Assembly (NCBI RefSeq): GCF_014217335.1
Contig: NZ_CP060092.1
Span: 2,807,501-2,871,500 of the forward strand
Source: Teredinibacter purpureus
Lineage (GTDB): Bacteria; Pseudomonadota; Gammaproteobacteria; Pseudomonadales; Cellvibrionaceae
Length of the DNA: 64,000 nt
Reading direction: 5' to 3'
The translations under genes were made by a program, and so were the position numbers. Below the pieces are notes generated by a model. That model saw only the letters and a list, made by a program, of their open reading frames with translations. It searched no databases and had not been told where the DNA came from. How positions within the stretch are numbered: the first letter of the stretch is position 1; each line of letters opens with the position of its first letter. Shown here piece after piece: positions 36,238 to 44,818 of the stretch.

Positions 36238-37944
36238 TTAATCTTTAATGTGTACTTTGAATGTAATACTGCCGTTTTTGCTCAAGTCTGACTGAGACTC
36301 CAGTACGCATACCGAGTGGGACCCTGATTTACGCTTTATATTGCCGGTAAAGTTTAGGTGGTTTCCATGTAAAAATAGGTTTAGAAATTTTCGGCGTATT
36401 AGATCTGAGTCCTCCTCTTCGAACATGTCGGAAATATCCATATGCATGTAAATATTTTTCTCGAAAGATGATCTGTAACCAAGTATTTCCAGGGCTTTTT
36501 CATTCCAGGTGGTAATTCCCGACTCGTTATTAAACTCAAAGGTGGAGGATTGCCATTTTTCTTTTTCGTCTGGTGGCGTTTTTGTTGTATTTTTTCTTGT
36601 CTTCTCTTGTTTTGTTTTGTATTGGATTTCAAATTTATCGCCTAATCTAGAAGAAATGGTTTCCATGTAATTGATAAAAGAAAAGAAATTGCTTGGCGTA
36701 GCGGTGGAAGCATCATTTTTCCCTAATACCGTCATTATTCCCCATGATCGATTATTTATTTTTATCGGGAAATGAAATGATATTTTTAAAGTGTCTCGTT
36801 CGTCTTCCGAAAGAAATGCTTCTGGGTATTCATGGTCAATGCATCGGTTTTTATCGTCTAGAAGAGAGAATGATCGTGTCTCGCCTGACGTGTATTTTTT
36901 AGAAATAAGAAAGTGTTGACCATCTTTGGCAGACTTTATTCGTGAGAATATTACGAGTTCGATAAAGTTCGAGAAAAGAGGGGATATAGTCATTATCTTA
37001 TCCAAATTGGATTCGATTATATCGTTTGTCCATTCATAAAAATTGGAAAGTAAACTTTTCATGTAGTTGGCGTTGTATAACGATTGTAATTCAACACATG
37101 TCGCAAGGTAGGCATCTTTAGAACTTTCGTTCTCGGTAATGGGTGTAATTAGTTTGGGTGTTATTTGATGTAGACGTGGTGTCGCAGTGCCAGCAGTGAG
37201 TTGTTCGATAAGGTTAATGCTTTGGTGGGCCATTAGTAATACATTTTGGTCAATGCTGGCGATCTCTGGTGATATAACAGGGGTCATAGGAATAGAGTCG
37301 AAAATGACAATATCGAGGTGTCCGGGTTGTATTTCGGTATGTTGCTTCACGCACTGGTGGAACCCAATACCGGTTAACCCTGACCCACAAATAATGCCGG
37401 TTGAATTACACGAGCGCTGTATAAATTCTTTACAGGCGTCTTTTCCACTTTCTATGTCTACAGAGTTAACGGTATAGAGTAATTCCTCCGTGGCTTCTAG
37501 CCCGTCAGCCTCTAATAGGTCTCCAATGGCTTCGTATCGTTTTCGGATGTCATAGTTGGAAAGGTCTCCTACAAAAGCAATTGTTGTATGACCAAGAGAT
37601 TTCAGGTGTTCGTACGCAAGTTTGCTGCCTTCTGCATGATCTGAACATACGAGCGGAATGGTAAGGGGGAAATAGTCGTATGCAATCGATACCGTGGGGA
37701 TATTTTCTTCGAGCAGATGCGAAGCGAACTCTGGACTTACTGAATTTCGGAGAAGGATAGCACCATCAAGTTTGTCTATATTAATACGAGAATTGTAGTG
37801 GGCGAACCCTCCGGTAGCGATGCCAACAAATTCGTGGTTTTTCAGGGCGCAAAGTTGACGTATTTGGTTTGTAATTTCTCCATGAAACGGCCCCTGAAAT
37901 TGAGGAGAGAAAACACCAATTTTCAGCGCATGGGTTTCTGACAT
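36238..37944 (-). CDS. Cytoplasmic LacI-type ligand-binding domain fused to GAF-like and PAS domains, no DNA-binding domain
   Basis: 568 residues with no signal peptide. Residues about 7-275 form a LacI/periplasmic-binding-like sugar-sensor domain (IGVFSPQFQGPFHGEI, DGAILLRNS, VCSDHAEGSKLAYEHL, GHTTIAFVGD, RYEAIGDLLEADG). The usual N-terminal helix-turn-helix is absent; the protein begins directly with the first strand. Residues about 290-440 look GAF-like (FSNFIELVIFSRI, ISFHFPIKINNRSWGIMTVLG). Residues about 465-568 are a PAS domain (GITTWNEKALEILGYRSSF) with which the protein ends, so no kinase, cyclase or DNA-binding output is present. Its output is probably the coiled-coil membrane protein encoded 5 bases downstream. 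A sugar ligand is likely but unproven. Confidence 0.75.
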   Translation of the reverse strand: MSETHALKIGVFSPQFQGPFHGEITNQIRQLCALKNHEFVGIATGGFAHYNSRINIDKLDGAILLRNSVSPEFASHLLEENIPTVSIAYDYFPLTIPLVCSDHAEGSKLAYEHLKSLGHTTIAFVGDLSNYDIRKRYEAIGDLLEADGLEATEELLYTVNSVDIESGKDACKEFIQRSCNSTGIICGSGLTGIGFHQCVKQHTEIQPGHLDIVIFDSIPMTPVISPEIASIDQNVLLMAHQSINLIEQLTAGTATPRLHQITPKLITPITENESSKDAYLATCVELQSLYNANYMKSLLSNFYEWTNDIIESNLDKIMTISPLFSNFIELVIFSRIKSAKDGQHFLISKKYTSGETRSFSLLDDKNRCIDHEYPEAFLSEDERDTLKISFHFPIKINNRSWGIMTVLGKNDASTATPSNFFSFINYMETISSRLGDKFEIQYKTKQEKTRKNTTKTPPDEKEKWQSSTFEFNNESGITTWNEKALEILGYRSSFEKNIYMHMDISDMFEEEDSDLIRRKFLNLFLHGNHLNFTGNIKRKSGSHSVCVLESQSDLSKNGSITFKVHIKD

Positions 37945-38395
37945 GAAGTGTGTCCCTCATAGGGCGAATGGCGATGCTGATCGTAAGAAAGGTATGTTCA
38001 AGTTATAGCTTATTTTTGCTTTTTTCACACTGATTGTGTGTGTATACGAACGCATGAGGGGGGTTGATTTTGGTGCCATTGTCACGCATTTGGCATGTTG
38101 AGGAGGATTGACTGGTATCTATGGGTGGCGTTGCGTCAGTAGGGTTTGTGGTGATGACGCGAATAGTGGAGCCAGTCGTGAGAGGAGGCGCTAAACCAAT
38201 TATTAGTGGGGGGAGTTGTGCGGGAGCAATTAATGTATAAGACTTTTTGTTGGTTGGTAGCAGCCGGTTGCTAGATTTTTGCGCAACCGGCTAACGGGTT
38301 ATCTACCCTTGGTGATCAAACTGTTGTGGCGGCGCTGCTGCAGGTTTGTACATGCCGTAGAGAAAATGCAGTTTTCGGCCGTGAAAGTTAATCGT
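37945..38395. other. Intergenic region with a perfect 10-bp inverted repeat
   Basis: About 450 bases between the DUF4785 gene and the start of the LacI-like sensor operon, all on the minus strand. AGCCGGTTGC (38262-38271) is inverted perfectly as GCAACCGGCT (38283-38292) with an 11-base loop. Neither side has a good T run, so it is either a weak terminator of the neighbouring transcription unit or a protein-binding dyad. Nothing else is recognised. Confidence 0.45.
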
Positions 38396-39697
38396 TTAGG
38401 GAATGTTTAGAGCATTTGTTTGGGACCAAAGTGAGGCCATTCGGGTTTGGTCTTTCAGCTCAAGGTAACGAACTTCAAATGGTGCTGTAATATCAGCTTC
38501 GGCTAATTTTTGTGGCGAGATATCAAGTTCAATTTCACCGTTAGCATCTAACCATTTTGCCGCCGAGACCATGACGCCTGCTTTTTTGTTGCCGTTGCTG
38601 TCATTGCCATAAATAACGGCACTAACCGCATAACGACCTGCTAATGCTGTCTCTATGTCGAACTCCAGCGTCAGTCCTTCGGTTTTGCGTAGTGGTTTAC
38701 GAATGTGGACGTCGCCGGAGAAGCGTGCGGTCTTTGCTGAAAGCGAAAAGGCTACGGCTGCATCACGTAATACTACAACATCGCCACCTTTATGCTCTGA
38801 GGTGATATGTAATTCCCAAAGTCCCGCAGCGTTTGAAGACAAACCTTTGGTATCGATAACTGACGATACTTGACCGTCAATGATATTAATTTTCACCGGG
38901 ATTTTAGTAGCGGCTCTAGGAGAGACGAGATACCCATTTGCAGAGACAATGTCTAGGTGAGCGGCACCTTTGTGTAACTTTACATCCGCTTTTAACTTGT
39001 CACCCTGTAGTAGGTTGGTATTCGCAACAGTTAGATCGAGAACGGTTTTACTATTGGTTTCGAACACATGTATTGCGAAATCTCCGTCGAGATTGGCTAG
39101 CTTATTGACACGAAGTTCGATAGGTGTGGCTGCACCTCTAGATTTTAATCGCATTGCAAAAACATCTCTTGCACTTGGCATACCGGCCGCGTTCAATTCG
39201 TTTCTGTCAGCAACGATATCGAAGGCTTTGCTACCGCTTATCCATCGCCCATTTTCCTTCAATTCCAATTGGTCGGCTCTAAAGCTTTTGGCGTTGGATT
39301 GCGACACCACACGAACAATAGGCGATTGAGAGGATGCAGGAATGATAATACCGCTAGCCAATTTATTGCCCTTAACGTGCATTTTAAAACTGCGACTAGA
39401 GCTGGTATAACTTGGCTTTATGGCTGATTCTATTGCCGACCCGTTGCCGAGTACTTGAACAAATGTGACGGTTTCTTTGTTCATATTAATAGACGGCATT
39501 TCTACCGTTTGTAAGCGGCTTTCAATGGTTGTGCTTCCTAGGTCGCTTGCCTTAAGCGGAAGTATTTTGGCTTTGTAGGTAGTCTTCGATTCACGCGCAA
39601 TGTCTGCGCTATACGACACACTGGAGAAAGTAGCAACAATCACTGTTAGGGACGTTACAAGTATGCTATTAAAAATTACATTTAGCTTTATAGTCAT
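38396..39697 (-). CDS. Exported protein, probable DUF4785 family
   Basis: From the ATG at 39697 (AAGGA 8 bases upstream) it has 433 residues; an in-frame ATG at 39718 overlaps the upstream stop and is less likely. A signal peptide is cleaved near SSVSYSA. The rest is beta-rich with no Cys: LPLKASDLGSTTIESRLQTVEMPS, then Ig-like phrases such as KADVKLHKGAAHLDIVSANGYLVSP, GLWELHITSEH and RYLELKDQTRMASLWSQ. From memory this resembles DUF4785 proteins with an N-terminal domain and Ig-like C-terminal domains. It starts 10 bases after the secreted hydrolase gene, so it may be a chaperone, inhibitor or partner of that enzyme; this is inference. Confidence 0.6.
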   Translation of the reverse strand: MTIKLNVIFNSILVTSLTVIVATFSSVSYSADIARESKTTYKAKILPLKASDLGSTTIESRLQTVEMPSINMNKETVTFVQVLGNGSAIESAIKPSYTSSSRSFKMHVKGNKLASGIIIPASSQSPIVRVVSQSNAKSFRADQLELKENGRWISGSKAFDIVADRNELNAAGMPSARDVFAMRLKSRGAATPIELRVNKLANLDGDFAIHVFETNSKTVLDLTVANTNLLQGDKLKADVKLHKGAAHLDIVSANGYLVSPRAATKIPVKINIIDGQVSSVIDTKGLSSNAAGLWELHITSEHKGGDVVVLRDAAVAFSLSAKTARFSGDVHIRKPLRKTEGLTLEFDIETALAGRYAVSAVIYGNDSNGNKKAGVMVSAAKWLDANGEIELDISPQKLAEADITAPFEVRYLELKDQTRMASLWSQTNALNIP

Positions 39698-39707
39698 TTT
39701 CAAGTCC

Positions 39708-40571
39708 TTATATGTCATTTCTTAAGATAGTGTCGAGATTAAAACATTTACGCCGGCTTTGATTATGACTAAGCGGTTCTCGGCCTTTTGTTTTTGATTT
39801 ATCTCTAAACCAAACAGTTCCTGCAGCTTCTTGGCTTGAACAGTCTAAAAATCCATCTGAGCAGCTAGATAACCACGCTTGGGTTATTTCTAATCCCAAA
39901 TTTTCGGTGTAACCACCGCAATAGCTATCGGAATCCCAAATGGCTGTTTCTACATCTGTGCCAACAATTGATCGAAAACTTTTTGGAAGAGACGGTCTGC
40001 CGCTGGTGCCGAGCAACCAAGAGCTATTGTAGGATGCCATCCATGATGGTTGCTGCATTCGAACCCCGTTGTTTGCGTAGCCTAGCAACCAGCCCAAAGA
40101 GTTTTCGAAAACATTTCCTGAGATTACGGCTTCTGCCAATGGTGTTCCTGCACTAGAAGGCGCTATGGCATTAACCCAGCGAATTTTATTGATAATGTCG
40201 GGGTAACGAGAATCCCATGTTGGGTTTGACATAATCCAACGTATAACATTACCGCCATTTGAATGGGTTATAACGACCAAATCAGTGATGCCCTCACTCG
40301 ATATAAAGCTGGTTAACTGTCCGGCTAGACAGCCTGCCGCTGGGCTTGTCCACATATATTCTTCAAAGCTGCAATTGATGACTGCATACTTACTTTGATC
40401 GGGTAAACCAATTTTTACTGAATTTACAAATTCGGATTTCCAGTAGTCATTTAAAGCGTCAGTTTGGTTCCCTGTTCCGTGTACAAATGCAACACCTGTA
40501 TTCGATGCAGCATTTAGACTAAAGGTTAAAAAAAGAATGGAAAAAATAATTCTTATCATAATATCGCCCAC
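39708..40571 (-). CDS. Secreted alpha/beta hydrolase (lipase-like)
   Basis: 287 residues with an N-terminal hydrophobic signal peptide (start either MGDIMIRI or the second Met at 40559; cleavage near LNAA/SN). The oxyanion segment VAFVHGTGNQ follows directly, and the nucleophile elbow is ITHSNGGNVIRW with the catalytic Ser about residue 105. Paired cysteines (for example INCSFEEY / AAGCLAG, and SSCSDGFLDCSSQEA) suggest disulphides in an exported protein. A late SDGFLD provides a candidate catalytic Asp, and His is expected near SHNQS. Lipase, esterase or phospholipase activity is plausible, but the substrate is unknown. It is followed after 10 bases by the probable DUF4785 gene. Confidence 0.72.
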   Translation of the reverse strand: MGDIMIRIIFSILFLTFSLNAASNTGVAFVHGTGNQTDALNDYWKSEFVNSVKIGLPDQSKYAVINCSFEEYMWTSPAAGCLAGQLTSFISSEGITDLVVITHSNGGNVIRWIMSNPTWDSRYPDIINKIRWVNAIAPSSAGTPLAEAVISGNVFENSLGWLLGYANNGVRMQQPSWMASYNSSWLLGTSGRPSLPKSFRSIVGTDVETAIWDSDSYCGGYTENLGLEITQAWLSSCSDGFLDCSSQEAAGTVWFRDKSKTKGREPLSHNQSRRKCFNLDTILRNDI

Positions 40572-40646
40572 ATTAATAATTTAGTGTATTAGTTATTACG
40601 TTAAATATTGTTGTAGCCAATACACAGCTAAAAAATATTGAAGCCG

Positions 40647-40670
40647 TTTTATCTAAGCGTGTAGATAAAA
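40647..40670. promoter_or_regulatory. Perfect 9-bp inverted repeat, candidate operator of the hydrolase-DUF4785 unit
   Basis: TTTTATCTA (40647-40655) and TAGATAAAA (40662-40670) flank a 6-base centre. It lies 76 bases upstream of the hydrolase start on the minus strand. On either strand it could also form a hairpin followed by weak T/A runs, but no gene ends nearby, so an operator is more likely. Confidence 0.4.
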
Positions 40671-40941
40671 GGACATAACAATCGCCTCAACTTAAGTGAC
40701 AGTCATTACGCGGCAGCATGATAACAACATAATTTCTGAAGAATGTAGCTTAATAAATGATGATTTCTTTACAGGCTACTATTGGTGCCAAAACGTGTAT
40801 TTTTAGACAATACTACTTCACATAAAGAGTGAGTGAGAGTTGTATGCATTTATTGGTGGAGTTTAAAGGGGAGAGGTATTTGCGGAAGGTTTAATTTTGA
40901 TAGACGAGGCTGATAGGTTTTATGGTCTATTCGAGAGATAA

Positions 40942-40980
40942 AATAACGGTAAGACCACCTGAAGTGATCTTACCGTTATT
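40942..40980 (-). terminator. Terminator of valS
   Basis: A 13-bp perfect stem (AATAACGGTAAGA at 40942-40954 with 40968-40980) and a 13-base loop, followed on the minus strand by TTTATC. It starts 28 bases after the valS stop. Confidence 0.75.
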
Positions 40981-41007
40981 GTTTAGCTGTTAACGGTTTA
41001 CGCTACG

Positions 41008-43776
41008 TTAGAGGGCGGCGATTTTACTTTTTTGTTCCGCTAATGTAAGGAGTGCCTCTTTAAATGCGGCGAGCCTATCTTTTTCTTTTTGAACGACGTC
41101 AGCAGGCGCTTTGTCGACAAATTTGGCGTTAGACAGTTTTCCGCTCAGACGGGCAACTTCTTTTTCTATTTTGTCGCTTTCTTTTTCTAGCCGAGCGAGT
41201 TCGGCGTTTTTATCGATTAACCCAGCCATAGGGACCAGGATTTCCAGTTTACCCACTAGGGAGGTGGCGCAAAGTGGTGATTCGTCGGCCTCGCTTAGCC
41301 ATTCGATACTTTCTAGGGATGCTAATTTCTTCAAGAAGGGAGCGTTGCTTTCTAGGCAACGTTTATCGTTGTCGTTACCATTTTTGAAGTACACGGGCAA
41401 TTGCTTGGCCGGTGCGATATTCATTTCGCCTCGAATGGTACGCACACCCAAGATCACACTTTTTAACCATTCGATGTCGGCTACTGATTGAGCATCTATT
41501 TTGCTGTCGTCGGCTTCAGGATAGCGGGCATGCATTATGGTATCTCCGCTAACGCCGGCTAATACGTTGACTCGCTGCCAAATTTCTTCGGTAATGAATG
41601 GCATGAGCGGGTGCGCTAGGCGCAAAATGGTTTCGAGCACGCGAATAAGGGTGCGTCGTGTGCCTTTTTTAACGAGGGGGTTCGCATTGTCGTCCCATAA
41701 TACAGGCTTGGTTAATTCTAGATACCAATCACAGTAGTCTTTCCAAATGAAATCGTACAGGGCTTGGCTAACGAGATCGAGACGATAGATTTCCATGCCG
41801 TCTGCTACGGCTTTTTCGGTCTCTTGTAAGCGAGAGACAATCCAGCGATCGGCGAGTGTTAGTTGGTAGTCGGTACCGTTGTCTTGGCCACAATCTTCGC
41901 TTTCGGTATTCATTAGTACATAATTTGAGGCGTTCCATAATTTGTTACAAAAATTACGAAACCCTTCAATTCGGCCAACATCGAAATTAATATCGCGGCC
42001 TGTTGAAGCAAGAGAATAATAGGTGAATCGCAAAGCATCAGTTCCGTAGGGCGCAATACCTTCCGGGAATTCTTTGCGGGTCATTTTGTCTATTTTTTGC
42101 TTGAGCTGGGGGACTTGCATACCGGCCGTGCGTTTTGCTACCAGCGTTTCTAAGTCGATTCCGTCGATTAAGTCAATGGGGTCGAGTACGTTCCCTTTGG
42201 ATTTGCTCATTTTTTGGCCGTGGCTGTCGCGCACTAAACCATGAACGTAAACGGTATTAAATGGTATTTCTTTTTTGAAATAGAGCGTAAGCATAATCAT
42301 ACGCGCTACCCAGAAGAAAATAATATCGAAGCCTGTTACTAATACGGACGATGGGTGGAAGGTTTTAAGGAGCTCGGTGTCTTCTGGCCAACCAAGTGTA
42401 CCGAATGTCCATAACCCGGAGCTAAACCAAGTATCTAGTACGTCATCATCTTGTTTTAAGGTAAGGTCATCAGCAAGTGAGTGTTTTGTTCGCACTTCTT
42501 CTTCGCTGCGCCCCACATAAACATTACCTGCGTCGTCGTACCATGCTGGTATGCGGTGTCCCCACCAGAGCTGTCGAGAAATACACCAGTCTTGAATATC
42601 TCGCATCCAGGAGAAGTACATGTTTTCGTACTGCTTAGGTACAAAGTTTACGTCACCATCTTCAACACATTTAATGGCTTCGTCGGCAAGCGGCTGAGTT
42701 TTAACATACCATTGATTGGTAAGGTAAGGTTCGATAACCACGCCACTGCGATCGCCATAAGGAATTTTTAAGGTGTGATCGTCAATTTTTTCGAGTAGGC
42801 CGAGGGCTTCTAGGTCAGCAATGATTTGCTTTCGTGCAGCAAAACGATCCATGCCTTGGTAGCATTGCGGCGCATTGCTGTTGATTTCGGCATCGTCGTT
42901 GAAGATATTGATCATCTCCAGGTTGTGCCTTAATCCCATTTCGTAATCGTTAAAGTCGTGAGCTGGGGTGATTTTTACGCAGCCCGTGCCAAAATCTTGG
43001 TCTACGTAGTCATCAGCAATGATCGGGATCTTACGGTCTACAAGTGGCAAAGTTAGGGTTTTGCCTATGAGGTGTTTGTAGCGTTCATCATTTGGGCTTA
43101 CGGCCACGGCGGTATCGCCAAGCATGGTTTCTGGGCGTGTAGTGGCGACAGTAAGATGCCCGCTTCCATCAGAGAGTGGGTAGCGGAAGTGCCACATATG
43201 GCCTTGCTTTTCTTTGCTAATAACTTCTAAATCTGAAATAGCGGTGTGCAGCTTAGGGTCCCAGTTAACGAGTCGCTTGCCTCGGTAGATGAGTTTGTCG
43301 TCGTAGAGGCGAACGAACACTTCTTGTACGGCTTTATTAAAGCCTTCGTCCATGGTGAAGCGTTCACGGCTCCAGTCGGGGGAGGCCCCGAGCCGGCGTA
43401 GCTGGCGAGTAATGTTACCGCCAGATTCCTCTTTCCATTCCCATACTTTGTCTATAAATTTTTCGCGGCCTAGGTCGTGTCGCGTTTTGCCTTCGGCATC
43501 GAGTAAGCGCTCAACGACCATCTGTGTTGCAATCCCCGCATGATCGGTGCCCACTTGCCAGAGGGTGTTACGGCCTTTCATTCGATGGTAGCGAATGAGT
43601 GCATCCATGATGCTTTCTTGGAACCCGTGCCCCATATGCAGGCTACCGGTGACATTCGGTGGTGGAATCATGATGCTGTAGGGTTCTCCTTCGCCGCTAG
43701 GGGCGAAATAACCCTTGGATTCCCAATTTTGATACCACTTTGTTTCGATTGCCGAAGGCTGATACGTTTTTTCCAT
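41008..43776 (-). CDS. valS: Valyl-tRNA synthetase
   Basis: A class I aminoacyl-tRNA synthetase of 922 residues. The HIGH signature appears as HMGH at 47-50 ([14 protein letters not shown]) and KMSKS at 522-526. The editing (CP1) domain includes [14 protein letters not shown]. An anticodon-binding domain (about 640-800) is followed by the C-terminal coiled-coil arm typical of ValRS ([22 protein letters not shown]). It charges tRNA-Val in the cytoplasm. It is the last gene in a minus-strand block that follows the pseudomonad-like order pepA-holC-orf-valS and is closed by a terminator. Confidence 0.98.
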   Translation of the reverse strand: MEKTYQPSAIETKWYQNWESKGYFAPSGEGEPYSIMIPPPNVTGSLHMGHGFQESIMDALIRYHRMKGRNTLWQVGTDHAGIATQMVVERLLDAEGKTRHDLGREKFIDKVWEWKEESGGNITRQLRRLGASPDWSRERFTMDEGFNKAVQEVFVRLYDDKLIYRGKRLVNWDPKLHTAISDLEVISKEKQGHMWHFRYPLSDGSGHLTVATTRPETMLGDTAVAVSPNDERYKHLIGKTLTLPLVDRKIPIIADDYVDQDFGTGCVKITPAHDFNDYEMGLRHNLEMINIFNDDAEINSNAPQCYQGMDRFAARKQIIADLEALGLLEKIDDHTLKIPYGDRSGVVIEPYLTNQWYVKTQPLADEAIKCVEDGDVNFVPKQYENMYFSWMRDIQDWCISRQLWWGHRIPAWYDDAGNVYVGRSEEEVRTKHSLADDLTLKQDDDVLDTWFSSGLWTFGTLGWPEDTELLKTFHPSSVLVTGFDIIFFWVARMIMLTLYFKKEIPFNTVYVHGLVRDSHGQKMSKSKGNVLDPIDLIDGIDLETLVAKRTAGMQVPQLKQKIDKMTRKEFPEGIAPYGTDALRFTYYSLASTGRDINFDVGRIEGFRNFCNKLWNASNYVLMNTESEDCGQDNGTDYQLTLADRWIVSRLQETEKAVADGMEIYRLDLVSQALYDFIWKDYCDWYLELTKPVLWDDNANPLVKKGTRRTLIRVLETILRLAHPLMPFITEEIWQRVNVLAGVSGDTIMHARYPEADDSKIDAQSVADIEWLKSVILGVRTIRGEMNIAPAKQLPVYFKNGNDNDKRCLESNAPFLKKLASLESIEWLSEADESPLCATSLVGKLEILVPMAGLIDKNAELARLEKESDKIEKEVARLSGKLSNAKFVDKAPADVVQKEKDRLAAFKEALLTLAEQKSKIAAL

Positions 43777-43980
43777 GGGGCTAGCTTATTGCACCTTGTG
43801 TTACAGGGATCTAGAGGTAACTCACATGATGATTACGATTGACCAATAAACCTGTAATGACCGCTTTTAAGCGATGCCGTGCGGGCTTGTGCCAAGGTGA
43901 ACTATTGTGAGAACGAAATGAGGCGAGATTATACCCTGCTCGCAACGAAGTTGCAGCGTTGTGTAGGTGTTTTTCTATCG

Positions 43981-44529
43981 TTATTCGGGCGATTGCTGTG
44001 CTAGCAGTAGACGTAACTTTTCACGCAATTCTTTTTCAATTTGAGGTAGGTATTTAGCAACGAGTTCATCCATTAGGGCAGTATCGGTGGTCGAATCAAA
44101 AGGATCCATTGTTTGCGCTAAAGGGGATTCTTTTGTGTTCGTCACGTTTCGATCGCGAGCGCGCGATCTGGTTTTGCGCGTAGCGGTTTTTTCTGCTGTG
44201 TGTAACGCAAGGAGTGGGTCAGAGGGTTTTTTACGGGAAATTTGCGTTAGTGATGTTGGATCGTTTAGCTGCTCGTCAAATAGAGACTGCTGGCCTGGCA
44301 ATACGTGTGGCGCTCGCAAATAAGCTGCGATGGTTTTCGCAGGCTGTTTGTTGAGGCGTTTGGTGGGAGCTGCAGAGTCGATACTTATAGGGAGGGCTTG
44401 CATTTGCTCGTTTATTTCAGATGGCATTTTTTCTGCGTCAGTTCCTAATAGCGACGATCTAACCTCTTCTAGCGCGCGCAGAAGGGAATTTCGTGTAAGT
44501 GGATTTTTCTTTGGCGTTTCAGCGCTCAA
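43981..44529 (-). CDS. Hypothetical protein encoded between holC and valS
   Basis: 182 residues, no recognised domain, signal peptide or membrane segment. The N-terminal part is helical (RNSLLRALEEVRSSLLG), the middle is low-complexity and basic (RKTRSRARDR), and the C-terminus forms an amphipathic helix (MDELVAKYLPQIEKELREKLRLLL). Its place, just upstream of valS, matches a conserved hypothetical gene in Pseudomonas clusters, which supports its being real. The basic patch may bind nucleic acid or an acidic partner. It lies about 200 bases before valS. Confidence 0.6.
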   Translation of the reverse strand: MSAETPKKNPLTRNSLLRALEEVRSSLLGTDAEKMPSEINEQMQALPISIDSAAPTKRLNKQPAKTIAAYLRAPHVLPGQQSLFDEQLNDPTSLTQISRKKPSDPLLALHTAEKTATRKTRSRARDRNVTNTKESPLAQTMDPFDSTTDTALMDELVAKYLPQIEKELREKLRLLLAQQSPE

Positions 44530-44818
44530 GTAGAAGTCCGTCCGATATCTTTTGTGCCCGCCTATGGTAGCGGTTAAGGGCGTGGCTGTTAAGCCTAATT
44601 AACCGTTTATACCGTTTTTGAGAACACTATACCTACACATTTTTGTTTAAAAATAAAGCAGGTAAAGCGTGCAGTTAAGCCTTTTACTGGCGTGTTGTCC
44701 GCAAACATTCACTGTAGGGTACAGTGATATTTCTAATAGAACACGCCACCACCTAACCGTTACTATTACGTTGCGGCTAATTTGGCCGGAAAAAAGATAT
44801 ATGGAGAGGGATGTAGGT

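Larger units (their letters stand above)
40572..41007. other. Intergenic region upstream of the hydrolase gene and downstream of valS
   Basis: About 436 bases with no supported gene. It holds the inverted repeat at 40647-40670 and the valS terminator at 40942-40980. The rest is AT-rich with no recognised element. Confidence 0.5.
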
